Shown: positions 1 to 7,092 of the stretch, piece by piece | Layout: each line of letters begins with the position of its first letter | Numbering within the stretch: the first letter of the stretch is position 1 | Source: Pseudomonadota bacterium | Lineage (GTDB): Bacteria; Pseudomonadota; Gammaproteobacteria; Steroidobacterales; Steroidobacteraceae | DNA: 8,487 nt | Assembly (NCBI GenBank): GCA_021815905.1 | Contig: JAKAZP010000093.1 | Span: forward strand, 1 to 8,487 | Direction: 5' to 3' | Position numbers and translations under genes: made by a program | Notes under the pieces: model-generated | Database searches by the model: none | What the model was told of the DNA's origin: nothing | Seen by the model: only the letters and a program-made list of their open reading frames with translations

Positions 1-1475
1 GCCTCGAGCTCATCGACCGACAGATCCTCCTCGATGAAGGCCTCGAGGATCGGATCGAGAATCTCGTACGGCGGCAGCGAGTCGGAATCCTTCTGCCCGT
101 GGCGCAGCTCCGCGGAGGGCGGCCGCTCGATCACCCGCTGCGGAATGACCCGACCGAGAGCATTGCGGTAGCCGGCGAGACGGTAGACGAGCAGCTTGCT
201 GCAGTCCTTGATGGGGGCGAAGCCGCCGGCCATGTCGCCGTAGAGCGTGGCATAGCCCACCGCCATCTCGCTCTTGTTGCCGGTGGTGAGCAGCATGCGA
301 CCGGTCTTGTTCGAGATCGCCATGAGCAGCAGCATGCGACAGCGCGACTGGATGTTCTCCTCCGTGGCATCCGGGGGTAATCCGGCGAGCTCCTCCGTGA
401 GGGTCGCGAGCGTGGCCTCGAACATGCCCTCGATCGAGAGCTCGCTGTACTTCACCGACAGCAGGCGCGCTTCCTCCGCCGCATCCGTGAGACTCATCGG
501 GGAGGTGTAGCGGGAGGGCATCATCACGGCGTGCACCCGCTCGGCGCCCAAGGCGTCGACCGCGATCGCGAGCGTCAGCGCGGAGTCGACGCCCCCCGAA
601 AGGCCCATGACCACGCCGGGGAAGCCGTGCTTGTTCACGTAATCGCGCACGCCGAGGACGAGCGCGCTGTAGACGCTCGCCTCGTCACTGAGCTCCGCGG
701 CGACCTCGCCCGGCTGCGGCACCACCTTTCCACGGCCCTGGCGCACGAACTCGACGACAGGTCTGCCTTCCTGAAAGGCCGGCGCGCGCATGACGACCCT
801 GCCCTCGGCATCCATCACGAAGGAGTTGCCGTCGAACACGAGCTCGTCCTGGCCGCCCACCATGTTGACGTACACGACCGGAAGCGCGACATCGAGCGCC
901 CGGGCGCGCACGATCGACTCGCGCTCGCGCTGCTTGCCGCGCTCGTAAGGGGAGGCGTTGATGACCACCAGCAGCTCCGCGCGGTCGGAGCGCGCGAGCT
1001 GCGCGGGCTCGGGCACCCAGATGTCCTCGCACACGAGCAGTCCCAAGCGAAATCCCTTGCATTCGACCACGGTCGGCTGCGCGCCGGCGTGGAAGTAGCG
1101 TTTCTCGTCGAACACCTTGTAGTTCGGCAGCTCCGCCTTGCGGTGAATGGCCGCGACCGCGCCGCCGGCGATGAGCGCCGCGGAGTTGTAGATTCCGGTG
1201 CGGGTGTATTCCGGATAACCGAGCACGAGCGCGCCGGCGTGCACGCGCCGGCAGACCTGCTCGAGCCCGGACTCGATCTGCCGGCGGAACCCGCGATGAA
1301 ACAGCAGATCCTCGGGCGGATAGCCCGAGAGCGTCAGCTCCGGAAATACCGCGAGGTCCGCCCCTTGCGCGCCGAAAGCGCCGGCGGCGCTCTCCATCAG
1401 GCGTGCCGCGTTTCCCTGGACGTCCCCGACCAGCAGGTCGAGTTGCGCCAGCGCGATGCGGAGCGACTCGCCCAT
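1..1475 (-). CDS. nadE: Glutamine-dependent NAD+ synthetase, C-terminus cut by window edge
   Basis: The enzyme makes NAD+ from deamido-NAD+ (nicotinic acid adenine dinucleotide), ATP and glutamine in the cytosol, the last step of NAD biosynthesis. The first 491 codons are visible. Residues about 6-270 are a nitrilase-type glutaminase domain with the expected Glu-Lys-Cys triad: E46 in FPELTLSGYPPEDL, K113 in RKAELPNYKVFDEKRYF and C149 in LLVCEDIW. The synthetase domain follows, with the ATP-pyrophosphatase P-loop SGGVDS at 293-298 and TTGNKSEMAVGY at 397-408. Two-domain NadE proteins are usually about 540 residues, so roughly 50 C-terminal residues are missing. The ATG at 1475 is chosen because the first beta strand (RIALAQLD) starts at residue 6 and an in-frame stop lies three codons upstream. 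That stop is the sucD stop, 6 bp away. No Shine-Dalgarno is visible, so translation is probably coupled to sucD. The family call is very secure. Confidence 0.96.
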   Translation of the reverse strand, partial: MGESLRIALAQLDLLVGDVQGNAARLMESAAGAFGAQGADLAVFPELTLSGYPPEDLLFHRGFRRQIESGLEQVCRRVHAGALVLGYPEYTRTGIYNSAALIAGGAVAAIHRKAELPNYKVFDEKRYFHAGAQPTVVECKGFRLGLLVCEDIWVPEPAQLARSDRAELLVVINASPYERGKQRERESIVRARALDVALPVVYVNMVGGQDELVFDGNSFVMDAEGRVVMRAPAFQEGRPVVEFVRQGRGKVVPQPGEVAAELSDEASVYSALVLGVRDYVNKHGFPGVVMGLSGGVDSALTLAIAVDALGAERVHAVMMPSRYTSPMSLTDAAEEARLLSVKYSELSIEGMFEATLATLTEELAGLPPDATEENIQSRCRMLLLMAISNKTGRMLLTTGNKSEMAVGYATLYGDMAGGFAPIKDCSKLLVYRLAGYRNALGRVIPQRVIERPPSAELRHGQKDSDSLPPYEILDPILEAFIEEDLSVDELE

Positions 1476-1481
1476 GCGTCG

Positions 1482-2636
1482 CTAGCGTCGGGCCCGTTTC
1501 CCGGCCGCGGCGGATTTCCTCGCGCGCGGGGCGTCACGGCGCGCGCCGGAGGAGCGGCTGGCGCGCGCCGCGGTCGCTCGAGCGGCGGACGCCTTTCCCG
1601 GGCGGTCCCGCGAGGCGGAGAGTCGAGCGGGCCTCACCGCCGCCCGCGACCGCTTCGCGGAGGGCTTGGCTCGCGGACGCGCCGTTCTCGCCGCGGGCGT
1701 GCTCGAGGGGCGCGGCGCGGGGGGCGCCGCGGGACGCACGAGCCGCTTCGCCGCGCGCGCACGGCGGCGGCGCAGCAGATCGCTCATCGCGCTCCCCAGC
1801 TCGGCGGGTGATTTGACCGTGCGCACGCCGGCGGTCTCGAACGCCGCGTACTTGTCCGCCGCGGTGCCTTTGCCGCCCGCGACGATGGCGCCGGCATGTC
1901 CCATCCGCTTGCCCGGGGGCGCCGTCACGCCGGCGATGTAGGCGACCACGGGCTTTCTCACGTAGTGGCGGATGAACCGCGCGGCCGCCTCCTCGTCGCT
2001 GCCGCCGATCTCGCCCACCAGAATGATGCCCTCGGTGCCGGGATCGCGCTCGAAGAGCTCGAGCACGTCGACGAAGTTCAGGCCGCGCACCGGGTCGCCG
2101 CCGATGCCGACGCAGCTGCTCTGGCCGAGGCCGATCCGCGTCGTCTGGAACACCGCCTCGTACGTGAGCGTACCCGAGCGCGAGACGATGCCCACCGAGC
2201 CCTTCTTGTGAATGAATCCCGGCATGATTCCGATCTTGCACTCCTCGGGCGTGATCACTCCGGGACAGTTCGGACCCACCAGGCGCGTCGCCGAGCCCGC
2301 GAGCGCCGCCTTCACGCGCACCATGTCGTTGACCGGCACGCCCTCGGTGATGCACACCACGAGCTCGATGCCGGCATCGGCCGCCTCGAGGATGGAGTCG
2401 GCCGCGCCGGCCGCCGGCACGTAGATCATGCTCGCCGTGGCTCCGGTCTGCGCCACGGCTTCCCTCACCGTGTCGAACACCGGCAGCCCCAGGTGCTTCT
2501 GCCCGCCTCGGCCCGGCGTCACCCCGCCGACCAGCTTCGTGCCGTAGGCGAGCGCCTGCTCCGAATGAAAAGTGCCCTGCTTGCCGGTGAATCCCTGGCA
2601 GATGACCCGGGTGCTCTTGTTGACGAGAATGCTCAT
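1482..2636 (-). CDS. sucD: Succinyl-CoA synthetase (ADP-forming) alpha subunit with an unusual basic C-terminal tail
   Basis: SucD pairs with SucC to interconvert succinyl-CoA plus ADP and phosphate with succinate, CoA and ATP in the TCA cycle. The protein has 384 residues against about 290 for the family. Residues 1-288 align with the canonical subunit throughout: the CoA-binding Rossmann loop [10 protein letters not shown] at 15-24, GPNCPG at 121-126, SRSGTLTYE at 152-160, GIGGDPV at 177-183, and the phosphorylated active-site histidine H247 in RMGHAGAI. The normal end, SAMSDLL at 282-288, is followed without interruption by 96 extra residues rich in Arg, Ala, Lys, Pro and Ser. The start ATG overlaps the sucC stop as ATGA and has a GAAGGT Shine-Dalgarno 8 nt upstream. 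Catalytic function is certain by family. The role of the tail is unknown, and it could be a lineage-specific extension or the relic of a lost stop codon. Confidence 0.97.
   Translation of the reverse strand: MSILVNKSTRVICQGFTGKQGTFHSEQALAYGTKLVGGVTPGRGGQKHLGLPVFDTVREAVAQTGATASMIYVPAAGAADSILEAADAGIELVVCITEGVPVNDMVRVKAALAGSATRLVGPNCPGVITPEECKIGIMPGFIHKKGSVGIVSRSGTLTYEAVFQTTRIGLGQSSCVGIGGDPVRGLNFVDVLELFERDPGTEGIILVGEIGGSDEEAAARFIRHYVRKPVVAYIAGVTAPPGKRMGHAGAIVAGGKGTAADKYAAFETAGVRTVKSPAELGSAMSDLLRRRRARAAKRLVRPAAPPAPRPSSTPAARTARPRAKPSAKRSRAAVRPARLSASRDRPGKASAARATAARASRSSGARRDAPRARKSAAAGKRARR
1485..1772 (-). other. Histone-H1-like basic extension of SucD (residues 289-384)
   Basis: This is the part of sucD beyond the normal family length. 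By hand count its 96 residues contain 27 Arg, 6 Lys, 29 Ala, 2 Asp and no Glu, a net charge of about +31. Pro, Ser and Thr make up most of the rest. No hydrophobic core pattern is visible, so it is predicted to be disordered. Short motifs such as [25 protein letters not shown] and GKRARR resemble the tails of bacterial H1-like and AlgP-type proteins, which bind nucleic acid or polyphosphate; that similarity is compositional only. About 82 of 96 codons end in G or C, which is coding-like, but it includes codons scarce in GC-rich proteobacteria (four CGA, two AGG, one AGA). It may be a recent or relaxed sequence. Function is not assignable. Confidence 0.8.
1538..1569 (-). repeat. Paired palindromic 10-mers forming a potential 10-bp GC hairpin
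   Basis: The self-complementary 10-mer GGCGCGCGCC occurs at 1538-1547 and again at 1560-1569, separated by 12 bp. In the sucD-nadE transcript the two copies can pair as a 10-bp all-GC stem with a 12-nt loop (AGCCGCTCCTCC), about 62 nt upstream of the nadE start codon. No U-tract follows, so it is not a standard intrinsic terminator. It lies within codons for the SucD basic tail, and Ala/Arg codon bias could produce it by chance. The sequence is directly visible; any structural role is inference. Confidence 0.5.
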
Positions 2637-3820
2637 GCTTTGGAACCTTCGTTGTCCGTGCCGGCCGCGAGCGCCACGACCTTGCGCGCGGCGTCGGTGA
2701 GATCCGTCGCCGGTGTGATGGTGAGCCCGCTGCCGGCGAGCGTCTGCCGGGCCTTCTCGGCGTTGGTGCCCTCGAGGCGCACCACCACCGGGACCTTGAC
2801 CCCGACCTTCCGGACGGCGTTGATGACGCCGTCGGCGATCAGGTCGCAGCGGACGATGCCGCCGAAGATGTTGACCAGCACCGCGCGAACCCTGGAGTTG
2901 GAGAGGATGAGCTCGAAGGCGGCCGTCACCCGCTCGCTGGTCGCCCCGCCGCCGACATCGAGGAAGTTCGCGGGCTCACCGCCGTGCAGCTTGATGAGGT
3001 CCATGGTCGCCATGGCGAGTCCGGCGCCGTTCACCATGCAGGCGATGTCGCCGTCGAGGGAGACGTAATTGAGCTCGTGCTCGCTCGCGCGGCGCTCCAT
3101 CGGATCTTCCTGGCTCGCATCGCGGAGCGCGGCGAGCTCGGGGTGGCGGAAGATCGCATTGGCATCGATGTTGATCTTGGCATCGAGGGCGAGGAGCTTG
3201 CCTTCCTTCGTGAGGATCAGCGGATTCACCTCGACCAGGCTCGCGTCCTCCTCGAGATACAGCCGGTAGAGCGCGCTCGCGATCGACTGGAACTGCGCCG
3301 CCTGCGCCCCCTTCAGTCCGAGCCCGAAGGCGAGCTCCCGCGCCTGGTACGGCGAGAGTCCCGCGGCCGGATGCACCGTGACCGCGAGTATCCGCTCCGG
3401 GGTCTTCTGCGCGACTTCCTCGATCTCCATGCCGCCGGCGGAGGAGGCGATGAGCGCGATTCGCCCGCGCTCGCGGTTCAGCGTGAGCGACAGGTAGATC
3501 TCCCGCTCGATCTGCGAGCCCTGCTCGACGTACACCCGCTCGACCGGCAACCCCTCGGGCCCGGTCTGCTTCGTTCTGAGGCGCGTGCCGAGCATCGCGG
3601 CCGCGGCCTCGCGCACCGTCTTCGCATCGCGTGCGAGCCTGACGCCGCCCGCCTTGCCGCGGCCGCCGGCGTGCACCTGAGCCTTGACCACCCAGACCGC
3701 GCCGCCGAGCGCCTCGGCCGCGCTCGCGGCCTCATCGGCGCTGGCGGCGACCTTGCCGGCGGGCACCGGGATGCCGTATTTCCTGAAGATCTCTTTGGCT
3801 TGGTATTCGTGCAGATTCAT
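2633..3820 (-). CDS. sucC: Succinyl-CoA synthetase (ADP-forming) beta subunit
   Basis: This is the nucleotide-binding subunit of the TCA-cycle succinyl-CoA synthetase, working with SucD. Its 395 residues are close to the roughly 388 usual for the family. The N-terminal ATP-grasp domain begins [20 protein letters not shown] and carries [16 protein letters not shown] at 44-59, with nucleotide-contacting K46. The Mg2+ ligands fall at N199 (in EVNP, 197-200) and D213 (in ALDAKINID), the positions I recall for the E. coli enzyme. The C-terminal CoA-ligase domain shows [11 protein letters not shown] at 264-274, FLDVGGGA at 286-293, [10 protein letters not shown] at 317-326 and RLEGTN at 348-353. 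The only oddity is a slightly long polar C-terminal end (GTDNEGSKA), which also encodes the sucD Shine-Dalgarno. The start is supported by GAAGGT 8 nt upstream. It is the first gene of the sucC-sucD-nadE operon and overlaps sucD by 4 bp. Confidence 0.98.
   Translation of the reverse strand: MNLHEYQAKEIFRKYGIPVPAGKVAASADEAASAAEALGGAVWVVKAQVHAGGRGKAGGVRLARDAKTVREAAAAMLGTRLRTKQTGPEGLPVERVYVEQGSQIEREIYLSLTLNRERGRIALIASSAGGMEIEEVAQKTPERILAVTVHPAAGLSPYQARELAFGLGLKGAQAAQFQSIASALYRLYLEEDASLVEVNPLILTKEGKLLALDAKINIDANAIFRHPELAALRDASQEDPMERRASEHELNYVSLDGDIACMVNGAGLAMATMDLIKLHGGEPANFLDVGGGATSERVTAAFELILSNSRVRAVLVNIFGGIVRCDLIADGVINAVRKVGVKVPVVVRLEGTNAEKARQTLAGSGLTITPATDLTDAARKVVALAAGTDNEGSKA
2645..2650 (-). 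promoter_or_regulatory. Shine-Dalgarno of sucD
   Basis: GAAGGT lies 8 nt before the sucD ATG, inside the last codons of sucC (Glu-Gly-Ser-Lys-Ala-stop). The same hexamer at the same spacing precedes sucC, which supports both start choices and suggests matched translation of the two subunits of one complex. Confidence 0.75.
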
Positions 3821-3828
3821 CGTTCGCG

Positions 3829-3834
3829 ACCTTC
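3829..3834 (-). promoter_or_regulatory. Shine-Dalgarno of sucC
   Basis: GAAGGT is followed by an 8-nt spacer and the sucC ATG. It is identical in sequence and spacing to the site in front of sucD, and it fixes the start of the operon's first gene. Confidence 0.75.
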
Positions 3835-3863
3835 GACGTGGGACCGGAAGCGTGAACCCGTCA

Positions 3864-3875
3864 TTTTGCTCAAAA
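3864..3875. repeat. Short inverted repeat in an A/T-rich patch, possible operator
   Basis: TTTTG-CT-CAAAA is a 12-bp imperfect palindrome with 5-bp arms and a 2-bp centre, about 44-55 bp upstream of the sucC start codon. It sits in the only notable A/T patch of the divergent region, so it could be a regulator site or help promoter melting for sucC. It is short enough to be accidental. No known operator was recognised. Confidence 0.3.
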
Positions 3876-3941
3876 AGCGCAACCGCTGCCAGCGCCGAGG
3901 CCGCGCTGCGAACCGCATCGCGTCTCCTGCCGCGCCGGAGA

Positions 3942-3950
3942 TGCTAGAGT
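3942..3950 (+). promoter_or_regulatory. Candidate extended -10 promoter element for pilS
   Basis: TGCTAGAGT fits the extended -10 pattern TGn-TAnAnT, with 4 of 6 matches to TATAAT. Transcription from it would begin near 3957 and give a leader of about 40 nt before the pilS ATG at 3998. No good -35 lies 16-18 bp upstream, which an extended -10 can tolerate. The call is by eye and weak. Confidence 0.35.
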
Positions 3951-3997
3951 CGCGGCCGTCCCACCCCCGCGCCCGAGCCCCCGAGCCGCCGAAGTCC

Positions 3998-5632
3998 ATG
4001 CCGGCCCCCGTCTCCACCTCGACACCCGCCCCCGCCGATCTCGCCTGGCGGGTCGTCGGTCTGCTCAATCTCTACCGCCTGCTCGTGCCGGTGGCCCTGG
4101 TGTGCGCCCTGTGGGCGTCCTCGCAGACGCCCATGATGGTGCCGCACCCGAGCCTGTTTCTCTCCGCCTGTGTGATGTACTTCACGGCCGCGGTGCTGCT
4201 GATCATCGCCCGCCGCCTGCGCTGGTCGACGCTGCGCATCGTCGCGCTCGTGAATTCGGTGGTCGATTCGACGGCCGTGGCGCTCATTCTCTATGCGAGC
4301 GGCGGCGTCACGAGCGGCTTCGGCATTCTGCTCGTGCTGCCGGTGCTCGCCATGGCGATCCTCGCCGAGCTCCGCGACGCCTTTCTGATCGCCGCGGTGG
4401 CCGCGCTCGCGGTGCTGCTGCAGCAGTTCTTCGTCGGTCTCGAGTCGCCGGTGCACTTCACCGACTACACCACCGCCGGGGTCCTCGGCGCGGTGCTGTT
4501 CACGATCGCGCTCGCGGCCTGGCTGCTCGCCAACCGGATTCGCGAGAGCGAGGCAACGCTGCGGCGCCAGGAGATCGATCTCGAGAATCTCGCGCAGCTT
4601 TCGCAGTACATCGTGCAGCACCTGCGCGAGAGCATCCTCGTGATCGATTCGCAGGATCGCATCCGCCTGATCAACGAGTCGGCCGCGCAGATGCTGGGCG
4701 ACGGCAAGGCCTTCCCCGATGCGCTGCTCGGGGAGGTGTCCCCGAGGCTGCTGTATCTGCTCGAGCGCTGGCGCCAGAGCACCGGCGACACCGGGATCTT
4801 CCCGCGCACCGAGCAGACCTTCGTCGGCGCCGACGGCGCGCAGGTGCTGCGCGCGCACTTCGCGCCGCTTGGCACGGCGAGCCCGGGGCCGGTGTTGATC
4901 TTCCTCGAGGACACGGGTCTCATCGCCGAGAAGGTGCAGCAGTCGAAGCTCGCCGCGCTCGGCCGCTTGAGCGCCAGCATCGCGCACGAGATCAGGAACC
5001 CCGTCGGCGCCATGAGTCACGCCGGACAGCTGCTCGCCGAGTCCCCCCACCTCGCCGGGGAGGACCGGCGCCTGACCGAGATCATCCGCAGCAACGCCGA
5101 CCGGGTGAGCGGCATCATCGACAGCGTCCTGCGGCTCTCGCGCCGCGAGGGCGCGCAGGCCGAGCGGCTGCCGCTTCTCACCTGGAGCGAGGAATTCCAC
5201 GAGGAGTTCTGCGACACCATGCAGTGCGCGCACGAGCGGCTCGCGATCAGCGGGCCGGCGGCGGAGATCGAGGTGCGATTCGATCCGAGTCAGTTGCGCC
5301 AGATCGTGTGGAATCTCTGCGAGAATGCGCTGCGCCACGCCTTCGCCGGGCGCCCGGACGAGGCGATCGAGATGCGCTGCGGCCGGCTCGCCACGAGCGG
5401 CCGGCCCTACCTCGAGGTGGCCGACCGCGGACCCGGGGTGCCTCCGGAGCACCAGGAGCGCATCTTCGAGCCCTTCTTCAGCGGCGGTCGCGGCACGGGA
5501 CTCGGCCTGTTCCTGGCGCGCGAGCTCGCCCAGGCGAACGGCGCCACGCTGCTCTATGAGCCGCGTCACAGCGGCGGCAGCATTTTTCGGCTGGTATTCG
5601 CCGATCCGCGGCGATGGGAGATCGGGCTGTGA
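3998..5632 (+). CDS. pilS: Sensor histidine kinase of the type IV pilus two-component system
   Basis: PilS is an inner-membrane kinase that phosphorylates PilR to control pilin (pilA) transcription. The protein has 544 residues, close to P. aeruginosa PilS. Six hydrophobic segments at about 19-40, 51-71, 79-100, 107-124, 128-147 and 160-178 match the PilS sensor, which has almost no periplasmic domain. A PAS-like domain spans about 195-310. The phospho-acceptor is H330 in SIAHEIRNPVGAMSHAGQLL. The ATPase domain shows the N box WNLCENALRH (N443), the G1 box DRGPG at 476-480, the F box EPFF at 491-494 and the G2 box GTGLGL at 499-504, so all catalytic motifs are intact. The ATG at 3998 precedes the first membrane segment. 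It has only a weak, closely spaced GAAG, so the exact start is uncertain; an in-frame ATG at 3941 overlaps the candidate -10 and is less likely. The stop overlaps the pilR start. PilS fits better than other NtrB-like kinases because of the six-helix sensor and the adjacent pilR. Confidence 0.93.
   Translation: MPAPVSTSTPAPADLAWRVVGLLNLYRLLVPVALVCALWASSQTPMMVPHPSLFLSACVMYFTAAVLLIIARRLRWSTLRIVALVNSVVDSTAVALILYASGGVTSGFGILLVLPVLAMAILAELRDAFLIAAVAALAVLLQQFFVGLESPVHFTDYTTAGVLGAVLFTIALAAWLLANRIRESEATLRRQEIDLENLAQLSQYIVQHLRESILVIDSQDRIRLINESAAQMLGDGKAFPDALLGEVSPRLLYLLERWRQSTGDTGIFPRTEQTFVGADGAQVLRAHFAPLGTASPGPVLIFLEDTGLIAEKVQQSKLAALGRLSASIAHEIRNPVGAMSHAGQLLAESPHLAGEDRRLTEIIRSNADRVSGIIDSVLRLSRREGAQAERLPLLTWSEEFHEEFCDTMQCAHERLAISGPAAEIEVRFDPSQLRQIVWNLCENALRHAFAGRPDEAIEMRCGRLATSGRPYLEVADRGPGVPPEHQERIFEPFFSGGRGTGLGLFLARELAQANGATLLYEPRHSGGSIFRLVFADPRRWEIGL
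5616..5620 (+). promoter_or_regulatory. Shine-Dalgarno that decides the pilR start
   Basis: GGGAG lies 8 nt upstream of the GTG at 5629, while the ATG at 5614 has no purine-rich site before it and itself overlaps this element. This favours the GTG start, which overlaps the pilS stop as GTGA. Confidence 0.7.
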
Positions 5633-7011
5633 GCGCGCTCGCGACAGGGACACGAACCACCGAGGCCGAACGGCCCCTGGTCCTCATCGTCGATGACGAG
5701 CCGGATCTGCTCGAGCTCGTCAGTCTCACCTTGAGCCGCATGAGCCTGCGCACCCGCACCGCGCCGGACCTCGCCACCGCCCGCCGGCTGCTGAAGAGCG
5801 AGAGCTTCGATCTGTGTCTCACCGACATGCGCCTGCCCGACGGCGACGGTCTCGACCTCGTGGCCTGGATCCAGGAGAACCGCGCCGCGGTGCCCGTCGC
5901 GGTGATCACCGCTCACGGCAACGTCGAGTCCGCCGTGCGCGCGCTGAAGCTCGGCGCGTTCGATTTCGTCTCCAAGCCGCTCGATCTCGGCGTGCTGCGC
6001 AAGCTCGTCGGCAGCGCGATCCGCCTCGGCACGGGCTCGCCCGATGAGCCCGCGGAGCCCGACCGGGCACGGCTTCTCGGCCGCTCGGCCGTGATGGAGC
6101 AGCTGCGCGAGATGATCGCGCGAGTCTCGCGCAGCCAGGCCCCGGTGCACATCTTCGGCGAGTCGGGCACCGGCAAGGAGCTCGTCGCCCGCATGATCCA
6201 CGAGTCCGGCGCGCGCCGGGACGGCCCGTTCGTCGCGGTCAACTGCGGCGCCATTCCGACGGAGCTCATGGAAAGCGAGCTCTTCGGCCACAAGCGCGGC
6301 AGCTTCACGGGCGCCGTCGCGGACAAGCCGGGCCTGGTGCAGAGCGCCGAGGGCGGCACGCTCTTTCTCGACGAGGTGGCGGATCTGCCGCTGCACATGC
6401 AGGTCAAGCTCCTGCGCGTCGTGCAGGAGAAGACGGTCCGGCCGGTCGGGGAGTCCCGGGAGGAAAGCGTCGACGTGCGCATCCTCTCCGCCACGCACAA
6501 GAATCTCGCCGAGCTGGTCGCGCAGGGCCTGTTTCGCGAGGATCTGTTCTACCGCATCAACGTCATCGAGCTGCGCGTGCCGGCGCTGCGCGAGCGGCAG
6601 GAGGACATCCCCGAGCTCGCCTCGGCGATCCTCGCCCGGCTCGGCCGGCGCATGGGCGCGACGCCGCCGCAGATCGCCGCGGATGCGCTCGCGCTGCTCG
6701 CCGGATACCCCTTCCCCGGAAACGTGCGCGAGCTCGAGAACGTGCTCGAGCGCGCGCTCACGCTGTGCGTGGGCGGGGTGATCGGCGCCGAGCACATCAG
6801 GTTGCGCTCGGCGGCGCGCACGGGGGAGCCGGTCGCGGCGGCCGCGGCCGTCGAGGGTGCCGCGCTCGGGGAGCACCTGGAAGGCATCGAGCGCGATGCC
6901 ATCGTGAAGGCGCTCGAGAAGACCCGCTACAACAAGACCGCCGCCGCGAAGCTTCTCGGGATGAGCTTCCGCGCGCTGCGCTACCGGATCAAGAAGCTCG
7001 GGATCGAGTAG
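5629..7011 (+). CDS. pilR: Sigma54-dependent response regulator of type IV pilin transcription
   Basis: PilR is phosphorylated by PilS and activates sigma54 (RpoN) promoters, classically pilA. From the GTG at 5629 it has 460 residues. Residues 16-130 are the receiver: acidic pair D22-D23, phospho-acceptor D66 in LCLTDMRLPDG, T94 and K116. Residues about 148-385 are the AAA+ domain: Walker A GESGTGKE at 177-184, the sigma54-contact loop GSFTGA at 224-229, Walker B TLFLDEV at 244-250, the sensor I segment SATHKNLAELV, arginine-finger segment FREDLFYRINVIELRVPALRER split across 302-323, and GNVRELEN at 364-371. A Fis-type helix-turn-helix occupies about 420-460 (NKTAAAKLLGMSFRALRYRIKK). GSFTGA in place of the common GAFTGA is, as I recall, normal for PilR. 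An Ala-rich linker at 395-415 separates the last two domains. It forms an operon with pilS (4-bp overlap). A start at 5614 would add five residues. No pilA or obvious PilR target site is in the window. Confidence 0.95.
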   Translation: MSALATGTRTTEAERPLVLIVDDEPDLLELVSLTLSRMSLRTRTAPDLATARRLLKSESFDLCLTDMRLPDGDGLDLVAWIQENRAAVPVAVITAHGNVESAVRALKLGAFDFVSKPLDLGVLRKLVGSAIRLGTGSPDEPAEPDRARLLGRSAVMEQLREMIARVSRSQAPVHIFGESGTGKELVARMIHESGARRDGPFVAVNCGAIPTELMESELFGHKRGSFTGAVADKPGLVQSAEGGTLFLDEVADLPLHMQVKLLRVVQEKTVRPVGESREESVDVRILSATHKNLAELVAQGLFREDLFYRINVIELRVPALRERQEDIPELASAILARLGRRMGATPPQIAADALALLAGYPFPGNVRELENVLERALTLCVGGVIGAEHIRLRSAARTGEPVAAAAAVEGAALGEHLEGIERDAIVKALEKTRYNKTAAAKLLGMSFRALRYRIKKLGIE

Positions 7012-7092
7012 CCCAGACTCCCCGTGAGGGCCGCAAGCCGCGACTGACCTGCTGGCGGCGGCAACGTCCAACGCAGGAACGCAACCGAGGAG
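7012..7092. other. Convergent intergenic gap between pilR and the sulfotransferase gene
   Basis: These 81 bp lie between two converging stop codons, where a bidirectional terminator might be expected. GCCGC at 7030-7034 and 7037-7041 can pair weakly with GCGGC at 7055-7062, but the loops are long and there is no T-run on either strand. No terminator, repeat or small gene can be supported. Confidence 0.5.

Larger units (their letters stand above)
3821..3997. promoter_or_regulatory. Divergent intergenic region between sucC and pilS
   Basis: These 177 bp separate two operons that read away from each other, so both promoters should lie here. I see a candidate extended -10 for pilS and, on the sucC side, an A/T patch (3863-3876) that stands out in this GC-rich DNA. 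No convincing -35/-10 pair could be found for sucC by eye. No tRNA, riboswitch or small gene is apparent. Confidence 0.6.

Noticed and set aside
3879..3891. TGGCA and TTGC on the minus strand upstream of sucC, resembling a sigma54 -24/-12 promoter
   Set aside because: Only 8 bp separate the GG and GC dinucleotides, while sigma54 promoters need about 10. The similarity is probably accidental.
3941..3943. Upstream in-frame ATG as the pilS start
   Set aside because: It would add 19 Pro/Arg-rich residues, its GGAG abuts the ATG with no spacer, and it lies in the candidate extended -10. The ATG at 3998 fits the family better.
5614..5616. ATG at 5614 as the pilR start
   Set aside because: It has no Shine-Dalgarno, and it overlaps the GGGAG that is ideally placed for the GTG at 5629, which also forms a GTGA overlap with the pilS stop.
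3944..5653. A 569-codon open frame antisense to pilS, and similar long frames antisense to pilR (5566-7071) and nadE (531-1811)
   Set aside because: Long open frames opposite real genes are expected in GC-rich DNA. Their translations are Arg/Ala/Gly/His-rich with no recognisable domain, while the opposite strand encodes full conserved proteins.
5629..7011. GSFTGA instead of GAFTGA in PilR as a possible loss of sigma54 contact
   Set aside because: As I recall, P. aeruginosa PilR also has GSFTGA, so this is typical of the subfamily and not a defect.
7030..7062. Possible terminator hairpin between pilR and the sulfotransferase gene
   Set aside because: The stems are only 5 bp with long loops, and there is no T-run on either strand.
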